64,000 nt of DNA from NCBI GenBank assembly GCA_015492245.1, contig WGFM01000017.1, positions 102,693-166,692 on the forward strand, in the 5' to 3' direction. This document shows, in pieces, positions 45,099 through 54,985 of this stretch; position 1 is the first letter of the stretch, and every line of letters starts with the position of its first letter. This DNA comes from Deltaproteobacteria bacterium (GTDB lineage Bacteria; Desulfobacterota; GWC2-55-46; DRQE01). Both the position numbers and the translations under genes were made by a program. The notes beneath the pieces are model-generated. The model worked only from the letters and a program-made list of their open reading frames with translations, was not told the origin of the DNA and ran no database searches.

Positions 45099-46982
45099 AT
45101 GGGAAGAACCCCTGGTAAGGTGCTGGGAAGGACATCCAGGTTGAGTGTGGAGAAACTTACAAGGAACTTCTACCTCTTAACGGTTGCCTGTTTCGTAGTG
45201 GGTATCATAACCTACACGGTGGTAAGTGGTATATGGGAAGAGGTCTCAACCACGAAGGAGAAGACCATCCCGCAACTGCTCAAGACAGAACAGACCATTA
45301 CAGAGATAGAACGAATACGGTATGATCTGAAACCACCCCTTAAAGAGGATGCCATAAAGCTGGTGGAAAAGAAGAACCTGGTTCTGAAGAGCAGGCTTTC
45401 GGCCATCGAGGCCTTTCTGGAGGAGGGGGGCTACACATCTGCTGCAGATACCATCAGGGGGCTTTCTTCCAGTTATTTCGGTGCCTTTACCGGTAATAAC
45501 CTCTCTGAAGAAGATGCCCTCTCTTCACTTTCTGCCCTTACAAAAAAGCTTACCCTGGTTAAAGGGCTTCTAAATGAACAGATTGAGCAGGAATTCGCCT
45601 CGACAGAGGGTATGGTGAACTGGGCGGTGCTCGTCGTGCTGGGCCTGACTGCAGCAGCGATAGTGGGGATGGTGCTCACAGGAATGGTGCTCACAGGTGT
45701 CATAGGCAAGCCTGTAGCCGAGGTGGCCGAAAGCCTTGCTGTAAGCTCAAAGGATATTGAGGGTATTTCTGAACAGATAATAAGGGGGGCAAAGACACAG
45801 GCAGAGTTCATAAGCGCTGCAACTAAGGACCTGGAAGGGATGATGACAACCATAGTAAGGGGCAATATCTCCAGGAGTGTGGAAAAACAGGCCCAGATAG
45901 CCCGCACATTTGCAGGTTTTCTAAAACAGTTCGTGGAGAGAACCTCTGCAGAGATAGCCATGGGCATGATGGGTGTGCTCCAGCACTCAAGGGATGCAAG
46001 GGGTGGGGTGGACGAGTTCCTGAAAGAACTCGAGACCGTGGAAAAGAACATCAAACGAGAAGAGGCCGCCATAAACGACATAGTGGCAGCACTGAAAGGT
46101 ATCGTTGCAACGAACAACAGGATAAAGAAGATGGCCTCAAGCTCAACAGAGGCGGTTGGCAGGGCAACAGAGGCCGTTGCCACAGGAGAAGAGAGCATGA
46201 GCCGAATATCCTCGAAGCTCGAGGCAATAAGAAGGGCCTCTGAAAATGTAAGAAATATTACCGAATCACTTGCAAGGATAACCGAGGATATAAAGATACT
46301 GGCCCTCAACATGTCGCTCAAGGTGGAAGATATTAGAGACGATACGGGCAAGTCCTATGGATTCGAGGCAATGAGCGCAAGGGTGCAGGAACTCGCCCAG
46401 GAGGTGGAGGGGCTCCTTACAAGATCCAACGAGATGATAATACCAACCATCGAGGCCATAGAGGATGTAAGCGATGAGGCTGTCCAGGCCCGAACCCTTG
46501 TAAACAGGGTGGCAGAGACCATAAAGGTGGCTGCCGAAGAGAGCAGGGCCATATCCACAGCCATGGACAAACAGGCCGTGGAGATAGACCGCATAGAGGT
46601 GGAGGCCGAAAACCTCAAAATAAGTGCAGGAAACACCACACAGGCGGTGGAAGCACAGGTGGCACTGGCACAGGAGGTAAACACAATGCTCAGAGAATCT
46701 GAAATACTTGTGGATAATGTCAGCGCTCTTACCAAAGAGGCATCTGACAACGCAAGGAAGGTGAACTCAATGATGCAGGAGCTCAAGCAGACACTCAAAA
46801 AGGTGGAAGAGGGCACAGGGGTGCTTACAAAAAGAGGCTCGGAGCTTACCGGCGCATTCAATACCATAGATGAGCAGACCTCTACCAACCTCACCATGGC
46901 AGAAAGACTCAAGGATGTGGTGGCTCGACTCAAAGAGGTGGCCCAGAGGCTTTCCACAGTGGTCAAGGGTGGAGAAGGATGA
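45099..46982 (+). CDS. Chemoreceptor-like protein with divergent signalling tip
   Basis: Protein of 627 residues. One membrane helix lies near residue 25-45 and another at about 175-205, framing a sensor region of about 130 residues. A long coiled coil follows. The hairpin tip, normally close to IAxQTNLLALNAAIEAARAGE, reads ILALNMSLKVEDIRDDTGKSYGFEAMSARV, so the usual CheA/CheW contact residues are largely changed. It is probably the input of this operon but may contact its kinase in an unusual way. No CheR is nearby. Confidence 0.82.
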   Translation: MGRTPGKVLGRTSRLSVEKLTRNFYLLTVACFVVGIITYTVVSGIWEEVSTTKEKTIPQLLKTEQTITEIERIRYDLKPPLKEDAIKLVEKKNLVLKSRLSAIEAFLEEGGYTSAADTIRGLSSSYFGAFTGNNLSEEDALSSLSALTKKLTLVKGLLNEQIEQEFASTEGMVNWAVLVVLGLTAAAIVGMVLTGMVLTGVIGKPVAEVAESLAVSSKDIEGISEQIIRGAKTQAEFISAATKDLEGMMTTIVRGNISRSVEKQAQIARTFAGFLKQFVERTSAEIAMGMMGVLQHSRDARGGVDEFLKELETVEKNIKREEAAINDIVAALKGIVATNNRIKKMASSSTEAVGRATEAVATGEESMSRISSKLEAIRRASENVRNITESLARITEDIKILALNMSLKVEDIRDDTGKSYGFEAMSARVQELAQEVEGLLTRSNEMIIPTIEAIEDVSDEAVQARTLVNRVAETIKVAAEESRAISTAMDKQAVEIDRIEVEAENLKISAGNTTQAVEAQVALAQEVNTMLRESEILVDNVSALTKEASDNARKVNSMMQELKQTLKKVEEGTGVLTKRGSELTGAFNTIDEQTSTNLTMAERLKDVVARLKEVAQRLSTVVKGGEG

Positions 46983-47033
46983 CCCCTCTTGTTTGTAGAA
47001 TATGAAAAATCTTTTTTAGAAGCCTGACACTTC

Positions 47034-47714
47034 TTGAAAAAGACCTGCTACAAAGACCCTGCCAGTGCGAGAAGAGTGGCAGAAAGGCTGCAGATTGAAC
47101 TGGCAAAGAGGATACGGCTTGCACCCCTCGAAAAGCCTCCCCGTTATGTTGCCGGTGTGGATTGTGCCTTCATTGAGGACATGATAATAGCCGTGGCAAC
47201 GGTCTTCAGGGTGCCTGAGCTCGTGTGTGTCGAACAGAGATGGCTCACCACGGAGACAGACTTCCCATACATACCAGGGCTTCTCTCCTTCAGAGAGGGG
47301 CCCGCCCTCGTCTCTGTCATAAAAAGGCTCTCCATAAGGCCTGATGCAATACTCTTCGATGGACAGGGCACTGCCCATCCCAGAAGGATGGGTATAGCAA
47401 CACACATGGGTATACTGCTTGATGTGCCCACCATAGGGTGTGCAAAATCACGGCTTGTGGGCACCCACCAGGAGCCTCCAGACCACAGGTTCGCACACAC
47501 ACCGCTTGTATACAGGGGAAGAGTGGTGGGTGCGGTTTTGAGAACAAGAAAGGGCGTGCACCCCATATTCGTCTCACCAGGACACAGGATAACCCTCGAG
47601 GATGCCCTCAGGGTGGTAACCCTCTGTGTGGGTAAATACAGACTGCCAGAACCCGTGCGAAGGGCAGACCTTCTGTCGAAAAGGCTGCGAAGAGAATTGG
47701 ACTCATCAGGTTGA
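47034..47714 (+). CDS. nfi: Endonuclease V
   Basis: Repair endonuclease that nicks near deoxyinosine (and inosine in RNA), 226 residues. Active-site motifs are YVAGVDCAF, IPGLLSFREGPAL and DGQGTAHPRRMGIATHMG. Length is normal. The start is TTG without a visible ribosome site, so the exact beginning is uncertain. Confidence 0.92.
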   Translation: MKKTCYKDPASARRVAERLQIELAKRIRLAPLEKPPRYVAGVDCAFIEDMIIAVATVFRVPELVCVEQRWLTTETDFPYIPGLLSFREGPALVSVIKRLSIRPDAILFDGQGTAHPRRMGIATHMGILLDVPTIGCAKSRLVGTHQEPPDHRFAHTPLVYRGRVVGAVLRTRKGVHPIFVSPGHRITLEDALRVVTLCVGKYRLPEPVRRADLLSKRLRRELDSSG

Positions 47715-47762
47715 CCTTGCCAGGTAGCTGATATAACATCTAAGTGTTATGGAGTTGAAGAA

Positions 47763-48794
47763 TTGAGAAAGACACTCTTAACAGCAGGTCTTGGTCTGGT
47801 GGTGCTGGGTGTGGCCCTCTATCTTCTCCTTTCAGAAGAACCCACCATCGGGTATATAGGGACCACCGGGGTTGTGGAACTCAAGGAGGTGGAACTTGCC
47901 CCGCAGCGGGGTGGCAGGATTATATGGCTGTGCTGCGAAGAGGCAGAAAGTGTAAGCAGGGGTATGCCTGTCCTGAGGCTCGATGATACAAAGCTAAGGG
48001 CACAGCTGAGAGAGGCGGCCTCCCGCATAGAGGAACTTAAGATAAATATGGAGGCAGCCCGTAAGGAGCTCGAGGCCACAGGCTCTCTTGTTGACTCCCT
48101 GAGTGCAGCCCTGAGGGGGACGGATGAAGAGATAGGGCGGGCACAAACCCTTCTTGAAGACGCCGGAAAGGATTTCCACCGTATACAGACACTCTACAAA
48201 GATGGCATAGCCACTGAAAAGGAGCTCGATACCGCAAGAACGAAAAAAGAGGTGCTCCAAAAGGATGTGGCGATACTTCGGCGAAAGAAGGAAAGGCTTC
48301 TGGCAGAAAGAGAGGCAAAAACAAGAGAGCTTGAGGCCCAGAGGCTGCGCATAAGGTCCATGGGGGCAGCCCTCCACAAGGCCAGTGCACAGAGAGAGCT
48401 TGTCATGGCACAGCTTAAAGAGCTTGAGGTCTTCTCCCCTGTAAACGGGGTTGTGGTATACAGGGCCTTCGAGGTGGGCGAGGTTGTGCCACCTGCAACC
48501 CCCGTATACACAGTGCACGATAGAAGCCGCATCTGGGTAAGGGTGGATATAGAAGAGACCATTGTAGGTAGAGTCCGTCTGCACTCAAAGGCCCTTGTAA
48601 CCCTGCCAGCCATGCCTGAAGAACCCTTCGAGGCAGAGGTTACAGAGATAACACCCCTTGCAGGGTTTGCAACCCAGAGGGATGTAAAACGGGGTAGACC
48701 CGATATAAGGACCTTCAGGGTGAAACTCTCCATAACCAGGGGCACCAAGGAGCTCCTTAAACACGGAATGACCGCAAATGTGAGGATATTCTAA
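47763..48794 (+). CDS. HlyD-family membrane fusion protein
   Basis: Periplasmic adaptor of 343 residues that links an inner-membrane exporter to an outer-membrane channel. It has an N-terminal membrane anchor (LLTAGLGLVVLGVALYLLL), a lipoyl-like half (VVELKEVELAPQRGGRI), a long coiled-coil hairpin (about 75-205) and a second lipoyl/beta-barrel part (VFSPVNGVVVYRAFEVGEVV). The start is TTG. A five-codon frame ATGGAGTTGAAGAAT-TGA ends on top of it, so translation may be coupled. A candidate promoter, TTGACC-17-TAACAT, lies at 47711-47739. Confidence 0.9.
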   Translation: MRKTLLTAGLGLVVLGVALYLLLSEEPTIGYIGTTGVVELKEVELAPQRGGRIIWLCCEEAESVSRGMPVLRLDDTKLRAQLREAASRIEELKINMEAARKELEATGSLVDSLSAALRGTDEEIGRAQTLLEDAGKDFHRIQTLYKDGIATEKELDTARTKKEVLQKDVAILRRKKERLLAEREAKTRELEAQRLRIRSMGAALHKASAQRELVMAQLKELEVFSPVNGVVVYRAFEVGEVVPPATPVYTVHDRSRIWVRVDIEETIVGRVRLHSKALVTLPAMPEEPFEAEVTEITPLAGFATQRDVKRGRPDIRTFRVKLSITRGTKELLKHGMTANVRIF

Positions 48795-48798
48795 CGCC

Positions 48799-49809
48799 AT
48801 GGAGGATGTGGCTGCCATAGAGACACGCTCCCTTGTAAAGAGGTTTGGCAACATAGAGGCCCTTAAGGGTGTGGACATAAGGCTCGAGAGGGGAGAGTTC
48901 TTCGGGCTTCTTGGGCCAAACGGGGCAGGCAAGACCACACTCATAAGGATACTCACCACCCTTTTAATGCCCACAAGCGGTGAGGCGTGGCTCTACGGCT
49001 ACCATGTGGTAAAAGAGTGTGCCAGGGTCAGACACCTTATAGGTGTGGTGCCCCAGGCCACAACCTGTGATCTCGACCTCACGGCACGGGAGAACCTGGA
49101 CATCTACGGCAGGTTCTACGGATTGGCCAAGAAGGAGAGAACTGAACAGATAGACTATCTTCTTAAGATGATAGGGCTTGAGGAACGCTCTGAAGACCTG
49201 GTTGCGACCTACTCGGGTGGGATGCGCCGAAGGCTCGAGGTTGCCAGGGCCCTGGTTCACCGTCCATCGCTACTCATACTCGATGAGCCCACCCTGGGAC
49301 TCGACCCGCAGAGCCGTTATATGGTATGGAGGCTCCTCAAAAGGCTCAAGGACGATTACTCTCTTACCATACTTCTTACCACCCATTACATGGAAGAGGC
49401 AGAGGCACTGTGCTCACAGGTGGCCATAATAGACCATGGAAAGATAATAGCCGTGGACACCGTGGAGGGGCTGAAAAAGAGCGTGCACGAACGGGATAAA
49501 GTGGAACTCCGCCTGGAGGCTCCGGCCGGGGTAGACCCTGTTACAACAGTGAGAACGCTCGAAGGGGTGAAGGATGCAGGCCTTAAAGAGGGCTTGCTTA
49601 CCGTAACGGTGGAGAACAGCCAGCGGGGGCTTCCCGCCATATTCGAGGCACTCCGCAAAAAGGATGTGAAGATACAGGAGGTGAGGACCACACATCTGAC
49701 ACTCGAAGATGTGTTCATCCATTATACCGGCAGACCCGTAAGGGACGAGGAGACCAGAAAGGTGAGCTTCTTCATAGGTGCAGGGGTGCCAAGAAAGTGG
49801 GGTAGATAG
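48799..49809 (+). CDS. ABC transporter ATP-binding protein (DrrA/CcmA type)
   Basis: ATPase of 336 residues with Walker A LLGPNGAGKTT, signature YSGGMRRRLEVARAL and Walker B LLILDEPTLGLDP. A C-terminal extension of about 110 residues is typical of exporters in this group. It starts four bases after the HlyD gene and is followed by the permease, forming a three-gene exporter for an unknown substrate. Confidence 0.93.
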   Translation: MEDVAAIETRSLVKRFGNIEALKGVDIRLERGEFFGLLGPNGAGKTTLIRILTTLLMPTSGEAWLYGYHVVKECARVRHLIGVVPQATTCDLDLTARENLDIYGRFYGLAKKERTEQIDYLLKMIGLEERSEDLVATYSGGMRRRLEVARALVHRPSLLILDEPTLGLDPQSRYMVWRLLKRLKDDYSLTILLTTHYMEEAEALCSQVAIIDHGKIIAVDTVEGLKKSVHERDKVELRLEAPAGVDPVTTVRTLEGVKDAGLKEGLLTVTVENSQRGLPAIFEALRKKDVKIQEVRTTHLTLEDVFIHYTGRPVRDEETRKVSFFIGAGVPRKWGR

Positions 49810-49814
49810 AACCT

Positions 49815-50936
49815 GTGCGCCGTCTTATTGCCATAATAGAACGTGACTTGAGAAAGTTCCTGCGCAACCCCCTTGTAATGGTGGTAAGCATAGTCATGCC
49901 CATCATATATCTGCTCATACTTGGCAACTCCTTTCTGGGTGAGCTGAAGCACCTGCCCGTAGCGATCATAGACCGCGATGGCGGTAGTTTCGCAGAGAGG
50001 GTGATCGAAAACCTCGAGGCAATCGAGCGAGGGCCTTCCACCATTGCCACTTACAGGGTGAGCTCAGAGGGTGAGGCCATGAGGGGGCTTAAAGAAGGGC
50101 TCTTCAAGGCCGTGGTTATAATACCACAGGGATTCTCGAAACACCTTGTAAAAAGAGGAAGCGCAGAGGTGGGGCTTTTTGTGGACAACACCGATGTGGT
50201 CTCTGCAAACACGCTGAAAACAGCCCTTCTTTCTGCACTGGGCTCCACCGCAGAAGGGTTCATAGCCGTAAGAGAGAGGGCCGAAGGGGTCAGGGTAAGA
50301 ACCATCGAGGTGCATCCAAAGATAGACTATGACCAGACCCTCATCCCCGGGGTGGTCATAATGGCCATATTCCTCGGTGCACTCACCACCGGGGTCTTCA
50401 ACATTGTCATGGACAGGTTCCTTGGCACCGATGAGAGCCTCCTTCTCACCCCCCTTACAAGGACGGACATAGTCGGGGGGCTGGTTATAAGCGGGCTTGT
50501 TATTACCACGGTGCTCGCCCTTGTGGTGCTTGTTTTGAGTTCACTCATATCGGGCATATATCTGTGGAACACCTTGAGCCCCAGCGGGTTTGTGGGTGTG
50601 GTCTTCATAGTGATGCTTTCCACACTTTCCCTTCAGGGGCTTCTGTTCATAATCCTCGGCAGGGCAGACCATCCAAGGGTGGTGGGTGTGCTCGGTGGGT
50701 TCCTCAATGTCATACTCTTCTTTCCAAGTGGTGCGGTGTATCCGGTGGAAAGCTTCCCCTATCTTTTGAGGCTCTTTGCATGGGTGAACCCAGAGACCTA
50801 TTCGGTGCATGCACTCAAGGCTGTGCTCTTTAAAGGGGCAGGGCTTGGCGCCATAAAAGGGGATATACTCTTTCTATCGGTATTCGCCCTGTTTACCATA
50901 GCCGTTGCAATCGCCACATTCAAGAGGGAGCTGTGA
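49815..50936 (+). CDS. ABC-2 type exporter permease
   Basis: Membrane protein of 373 residues: a first helix (NPLVMVVSIVMPIIYLLILGN), a large extracytoplasmic domain, then five helices, as in ABC-2 (DrrB/YhhJ-type) permeases. It starts with GTG five bases after the ATPase gene and overlaps the DUF72 gene by four bases. Confidence 0.91.
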   Translation: MRRLIAIIERDLRKFLRNPLVMVVSIVMPIIYLLILGNSFLGELKHLPVAIIDRDGGSFAERVIENLEAIERGPSTIATYRVSSEGEAMRGLKEGLFKAVVIIPQGFSKHLVKRGSAEVGLFVDNTDVVSANTLKTALLSALGSTAEGFIAVRERAEGVRVRTIEVHPKIDYDQTLIPGVVIMAIFLGALTTGVFNIVMDRFLGTDESLLLTPLTRTDIVGGLVISGLVITTVLALVVLVLSSLISGIYLWNTLSPSGFVGVVFIVMLSTLSLQGLLFIILGRADHPRVVGVLGGFLNVILFFPSGAVYPVESFPYLLRLFAWVNPETYSVHALKAVLFKGAGLGAIKGDILFLSVFALFTIAVAIATFKREL

Positions 50937-51661
50937 AGAAAAAGGGAACCCTTCTTGTAGGCACCTCGGGCTGGGTGTACGAACACTGGCGGGGGGTGTT
51001 CTATCCCGAAGGGCTGCCACACCAGGGGTGGCTCCCCTTCTACATGGAACACTTCGATACGGTGGAGATAAACAACACCTTCTACCAGTTGCCCTCTGTG
51101 GAGACATTCAAGGGCTGGCACAGGGCTGCAAAGAAGGGGTTCGTATATTCGGTGAAGGCAAGCCGTTATATAACACATATGAAAAAACTCTCAAAGCCTG
51201 AAAGGCCGCTCTCTCTTTTCATGGAGAGGGCCCTTCTTCTCGAGGAAAACCTGGGGCCCATACTCTTTCAGTTACCCCCACGGTGGCATGCAAACACTGC
51301 AAGGCTTGAAGAGTTCACCGAAAGGCTGCCATCCGGACAGAGGTTCGTCTTCGAGTTCAGGGATAAAAGCTGGTTCTCCAGAGAGGTCTACCAGGTGCTG
51401 GAAAAAAGAGGCATGGGGCTATGCCTCTACCACATGCCAGGGTTCACAACCCCTCTGGTCGTTACCGCAGGGTTTGTCTACATAAGGTTTCACGGCTCTG
51501 GCACACTGTATGGTGGAAGATACGAAAGGGGCTTCCTCAAGGGGTGGGCGACGACCATACAGGGGTTCCTCAAAGAGGGGCTCGATGTCTATGTATATTT
51601 CAACAACGATGCCCTTGGCAATGCCGTTGTAAACGCCATGGAGCTGAAGGAGCTCTGCTGA
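50933..51661 (+). CDS. DUF72-family protein
   Basis: Protein of 242 residues of the DUF72 (YecE) family, a TIM-barrel fold of unknown biochemical role. Markers are VGTSGWVYEHWRGVFYPEGL, TVEINNTFYQLP and FVFEFRDKSWF. It starts with GTG overlapping the permease stop. The association with an exporter is probably only transcriptional. Confidence 0.9.
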   Translation: MKKKGTLLVGTSGWVYEHWRGVFYPEGLPHQGWLPFYMEHFDTVEINNTFYQLPSVETFKGWHRAAKKGFVYSVKASRYITHMKKLSKPERPLSLFMERALLLEENLGPILFQLPPRWHANTARLEEFTERLPSGQRFVFEFRDKSWFSREVYQVLEKRGMGLCLYHMPGFTTPLVVTAGFVYIRFHGSGTLYGGRYERGFLKGWATTIQGFLKEGLDVYVYFNNDALGNAVVNAMELKELC

Positions 51662-51727
51662 AAGGGGCTTTATTTTCTCTCTGTTTTAATGTATCATATC
51701 AACTGGTTTATCTTCTGGAGTGATTCT

Positions 51728-52873
51728 ATGGGAAAAAGGGCCTTAAAGAGTGGTGTTTTGAGCTCTCAGGAGCTTAAAAGGGCTGTGGAACAGGGTATAA
51801 TAAGGGCAGACCCCGGGGTTGAAGAGCGCCAGATACAACCCGCCAGCATGGACCTGAGGTGTGGCCCAAAGGTGTTCAGGCTCATATCGAGCTTCCTGCC
51901 TGAAAGTGCGCCCGTGCTCGACAGACTCCATACCCCTGACATCTATGGTTCTGACCTTGTGATGTATGAGATGGACATATCACAGGGTGGCATCCTCGAG
52001 AAGGGAAGCGTGTACCTCATACCCCTCATGGAGGAACTAAACCTTCCGGCTGATATAGATGGCAAGGCAAACCCGAAGTCCACAACGGGCCGACTCGACA
52101 TCTTCGCCCGTGTCATAACGGACAACAACCCGCGGTTCGATGAGGTGCCCCCGGGCTACAGGGGTAGACTGTTTGTCGAGGTGTTGCCGAGGTCTTTCAC
52201 CATAAAGATAAAGGCCGGGGTGAGCCTTGTGCAGTTAAGGCTTCGAAGGGGCGAGGCAGTCCTTAAGGACACCTCTTTGCGCAGGCTCAACAGCCGTTAC
52301 TCTCTTCTCTACGATGGCTCGAAGGCCCTTGCAAACAGAGAGGTAAGAATATCCAATGGACTCTTCATGGGTGTCGACCTTGTGGGTGAGGACAGTAGCG
52401 GTATAATAGGCTATAAATCGAAGAAGAACAGCCATGTGGTAGACCTCACACGGGTGGGCTACTACAATGCCGAGGACTTCTGGGAACCAATCTACAGAAA
52501 CTCGAAGGACACCCTGATACTCGAGCCCGAAGAGTTCTACATACTGGCCTCTAAGGAGAGGATACGGGTGCCCTCGGGTTATGCCGCAGAGATGGTTCCC
52601 TATGAGGTGGGCTCGGGAGAGCTGAGAACCCATTACGCAGGTTTTTTCGACCCGGGATTCGGATACGGCTCTGGTGGCAAGCTAAAGGGCACAAAGGCCG
52701 TGCTCGAGGTAAGGGCACACGATGTGCCCTTCATGGTGGTGCATGGGCAGACCTTCTGTAAACTGTTCTTCGAAAAGATGAGCACCTTGCCAGAGAAGGT
52801 ATACGGGCCAAAGATAGGCTCATCCTACCAGTACCAGACCATAAGCCTTAGCAAACAGTTCAAAAGGGGTTGA
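51728..52873 (+). CDS. Long-form 2'-deoxycytidine 5'-triphosphate deaminase-like protein
   Basis: Protein of 381 residues formed of two dUTPase/Dcd-like halves. The first half has QPASMDLRCG, NPKSTTGRLDIF and GYRGRLFVEVL. The second has RVPSGYAAEMVPYEVGSGELRTHYAGFFDPGFGYG with the likely catalytic Glu. Such long forms deaminate dCTP to dUTP. A normal Dcd has about 190 residues, so this is a tandem version. I use ATG 51728; the track start is an ATG 39 bases upstream. Confidence 0.85.
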   Translation: MGKRALKSGVLSSQELKRAVEQGIIRADPGVEERQIQPASMDLRCGPKVFRLISSFLPESAPVLDRLHTPDIYGSDLVMYEMDISQGGILEKGSVYLIPLMEELNLPADIDGKANPKSTTGRLDIFARVITDNNPRFDEVPPGYRGRLFVEVLPRSFTIKIKAGVSLVQLRLRRGEAVLKDTSLRRLNSRYSLLYDGSKALANREVRISNGLFMGVDLVGEDSSGIIGYKSKKNSHVVDLTRVGYYNAEDFWEPIYRNSKDTLILEPEEFYILASKERIRVPSGYAAEMVPYEVGSGELRTHYAGFFDPGFGYGSGGKLKGTKAVLEVRAHDVPFMVVHGQTFCKLFFEKMSTLPEKVYGPKIGSSYQYQTISLSKQFKRG

Positions 52874-52882
52874 TAAGGACCC

Positions 52883-54985
52883 ATGGCAAACCCCAGGGAG
52901 AAGAAAAGAGGCCTGTACTCGGAGATAACGGGGATAGCCTTCTTTGCACTGTTTCTGCTTTCAGGGGCAAGCCTTGTAGTGTATCACACAGGGCCTGAGA
53001 ACTGGGTGGGTATTGTGGGAAACAATGTGTCCATGGTGTTGTTCGTTCTGATGGGCTATACGGCCTATGTGTTTCCCCTTCTGTTTCTGCTCTTAAGTTA
53101 CTTCTTTCTCTTCAAAGAAGGCCTGTCTTTCAAGCTCTCCATGTTTCTGGGGCTGTGTGTGTTCGTAGTGGCAAGCTCGGGGCTGTTATCCCTTTTGGAT
53201 AATGGCATGTCCGCAGGTGGTATCATGGGAGACCTTGCCACAAGGTATATGGAGCCCTACCTTGGTGTCCTGGGCACACTTATAGTGCTGGGCTCTGTGT
53301 GGCTCATAGCCATAAGGCTTACCACCGGCATCTCTCTTGTAAGCTTTGTCGAAAGGCTGCTCGGGGTGTCCACAGCCATCTTCAGGGCCGCAGGCTGGCT
53401 TGTCTCCAGGCTCTTTGCAGGAAAGAAGGCCAACACAAGGCCTGTAAGGAAACCCTCTTCGGCACCTGCCATAGTTACTGCAGAGCCTCATAGAGAGAAG
53501 GCAAAGAAGGAAAAGGAGCCCCCTGAGAAGACCCAGCAGGAGTTCAGGTTCGTCCACAAAGAGGGTAGTTTTACGCTGCCACCTCTGTCATTTCTTGACC
53601 CTGTTCCAGAGAGAAAATACCAGCTCGACAAAGAGGCCCTCATAAAGAACTCGAGGATACTGGAGAAGAAACTGCGCGACTTCGGTGTGGAAGGCCGGGT
53701 GGTGGAGGTTCGTCCAGGCCCGGTCATAACTGTCTACGAGTTCGAGCCAGCCCCTGGCATAAAGGTGGGTAGAATAGTGAGCCTCTCGGATGACCTTGCC
53801 CTTGCCATGCGCTCTACCTCCATAAGGATACTCGCGCCCATACCCGGAAAGGCCGTGGTCGGTATAGAGGTGCCCAACCCTGTGAGAGAAAAGATACTCC
53901 TGCGAGAGATACTCGAAAGTCCTGCCTACAAAGACAGCCCATCGAGGCTCACCCTTGCCCTGGGAAAAGACGGCTCAGGGATGCCCTTTGTGGCAGACCT
54001 TAAGAAGATGCCCCACCTTCTTATAGCAGGCTCCACAGGGGCAGGCAAAAGTGTATCCGTAAATGCAATGATACTGAGTATACTCTACAAGGCAACCCCT
54101 GAGGATGTAAGGCTCCTCCTTGTAGACCCGAAGATGCTCGAGCTCTCCTCCTACGAGGGCATACCGCACCTTCTCACCCCCGTGGTAACCAGCCCCAAGA
54201 GGGCCTCGGTGATGCTTAAGGGCATGGTATCAGAGATGGAGCGAAGATACAGCCTTCTGACCCAGAAAGGGGCGAGAAACATAGACGGCTACAACGAGCT
54301 TGTAGAAAAAGGGGGAAACCCTGAGGAGAAGAGACTGCCCTACATAGTGGTGGTCATAGACGAGCTTGCAGACCTTATGATGACCGCTGGAAAGGAGGTG
54401 GAGGACTCTCTTGTAAGGCTCTCGCAGATGGCAAGGGCCTCTGGCATTCACCTTATAGTGGCCACCCAGAGGCCCTCGGTGGATGTTATAACAGGGCTTA
54501 TAAAGAGCAATTTCCCTGCAAGGCTCTCCTTCCAGGTGCCCTCCAGAACAGACTCGCGCACCATACTGGATACCTCCGGGGCAGAGAGCCTCCTTGGCGA
54601 GGGAGACATGCTCTTCCTGCCACCGGGCTCACCAAAGCTGCACCGTGTCCACGGGGTGTTCGTCTCCGAAAGGGAGATAAAGAAGGTTACAGACTTCCTT
54701 AAAAGACAGGAAAGACCTGCCTATGAGGAAATACTCACAAAGAAGACCGTAAGCAAGATAGAGGAAGAGGAGGAGCTCGGTGAAGAGTTCATCAAGAGAT
54801 ACAACGATGCGGTAAGGCTCGCCATGGAGATGGACATGATTTCCACCTCCTATATACAGAGAAGGCTCAGAGTGGGCTACAACACCGCAGCCCGCATAAT
54901 AGAGAAGATGGAGGAAGAGGGCATAGTGGGCCCCCAGCAGGGTAGCCGCCCCAGGGAGGTGTTGAAAAAGAGGCTTGAAGAATGA
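52883..54985 (+). CDS. ftsK: DNA translocase FtsK/SpoIIIE
   Basis: Septum-located DNA pump, 700 residues. Four membrane helices fill the first 150 residues, followed by a short linker. The motor has Walker A AGSTGAGKSVSVN, Walker B VVVIDELADLMM and LIVATQRPSVDVITG. The C-terminal winged-helix gamma domain (MDMISTSYIQRRLRVGYNTAARII) reads orientation sequences. The linker is much shorter than in E. coli FtsK. It overlaps lolA by four bases. Confidence 0.96.
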   Translation: MANPREKKRGLYSEITGIAFFALFLLSGASLVVYHTGPENWVGIVGNNVSMVLFVLMGYTAYVFPLLFLLLSYFFLFKEGLSFKLSMFLGLCVFVVASSGLLSLLDNGMSAGGIMGDLATRYMEPYLGVLGTLIVLGSVWLIAIRLTTGISLVSFVERLLGVSTAIFRAAGWLVSRLFAGKKANTRPVRKPSSAPAIVTAEPHREKAKKEKEPPEKTQQEFRFVHKEGSFTLPPLSFLDPVPERKYQLDKEALIKNSRILEKKLRDFGVEGRVVEVRPGPVITVYEFEPAPGIKVGRIVSLSDDLALAMRSTSIRILAPIPGKAVVGIEVPNPVREKILLREILESPAYKDSPSRLTLALGKDGSGMPFVADLKKMPHLLIAGSTGAGKSVSVNAMILSILYKATPEDVRLLLVDPKMLELSSYEGIPHLLTPVVTSPKRASVMLKGMVSEMERRYSLLTQKGARNIDGYNELVEKGGNPEEKRLPYIVVVIDELADLMMTAGKEVEDSLVRLSQMARASGIHLIVATQRPSVDVITGLIKSNFPARLSFQVPSRTDSRTILDTSGAESLLGEGDMLFLPPGSPKLHRVHGVFVSEREIKKVTDFLKRQERPAYEEILTKKTVSKIEEEEELGEEFIKRYNDAVRLAMEMDMISTSYIQRRLRVGYNTAARIIEKMEEEGIVGPQQGSRPREVLKKRLEE

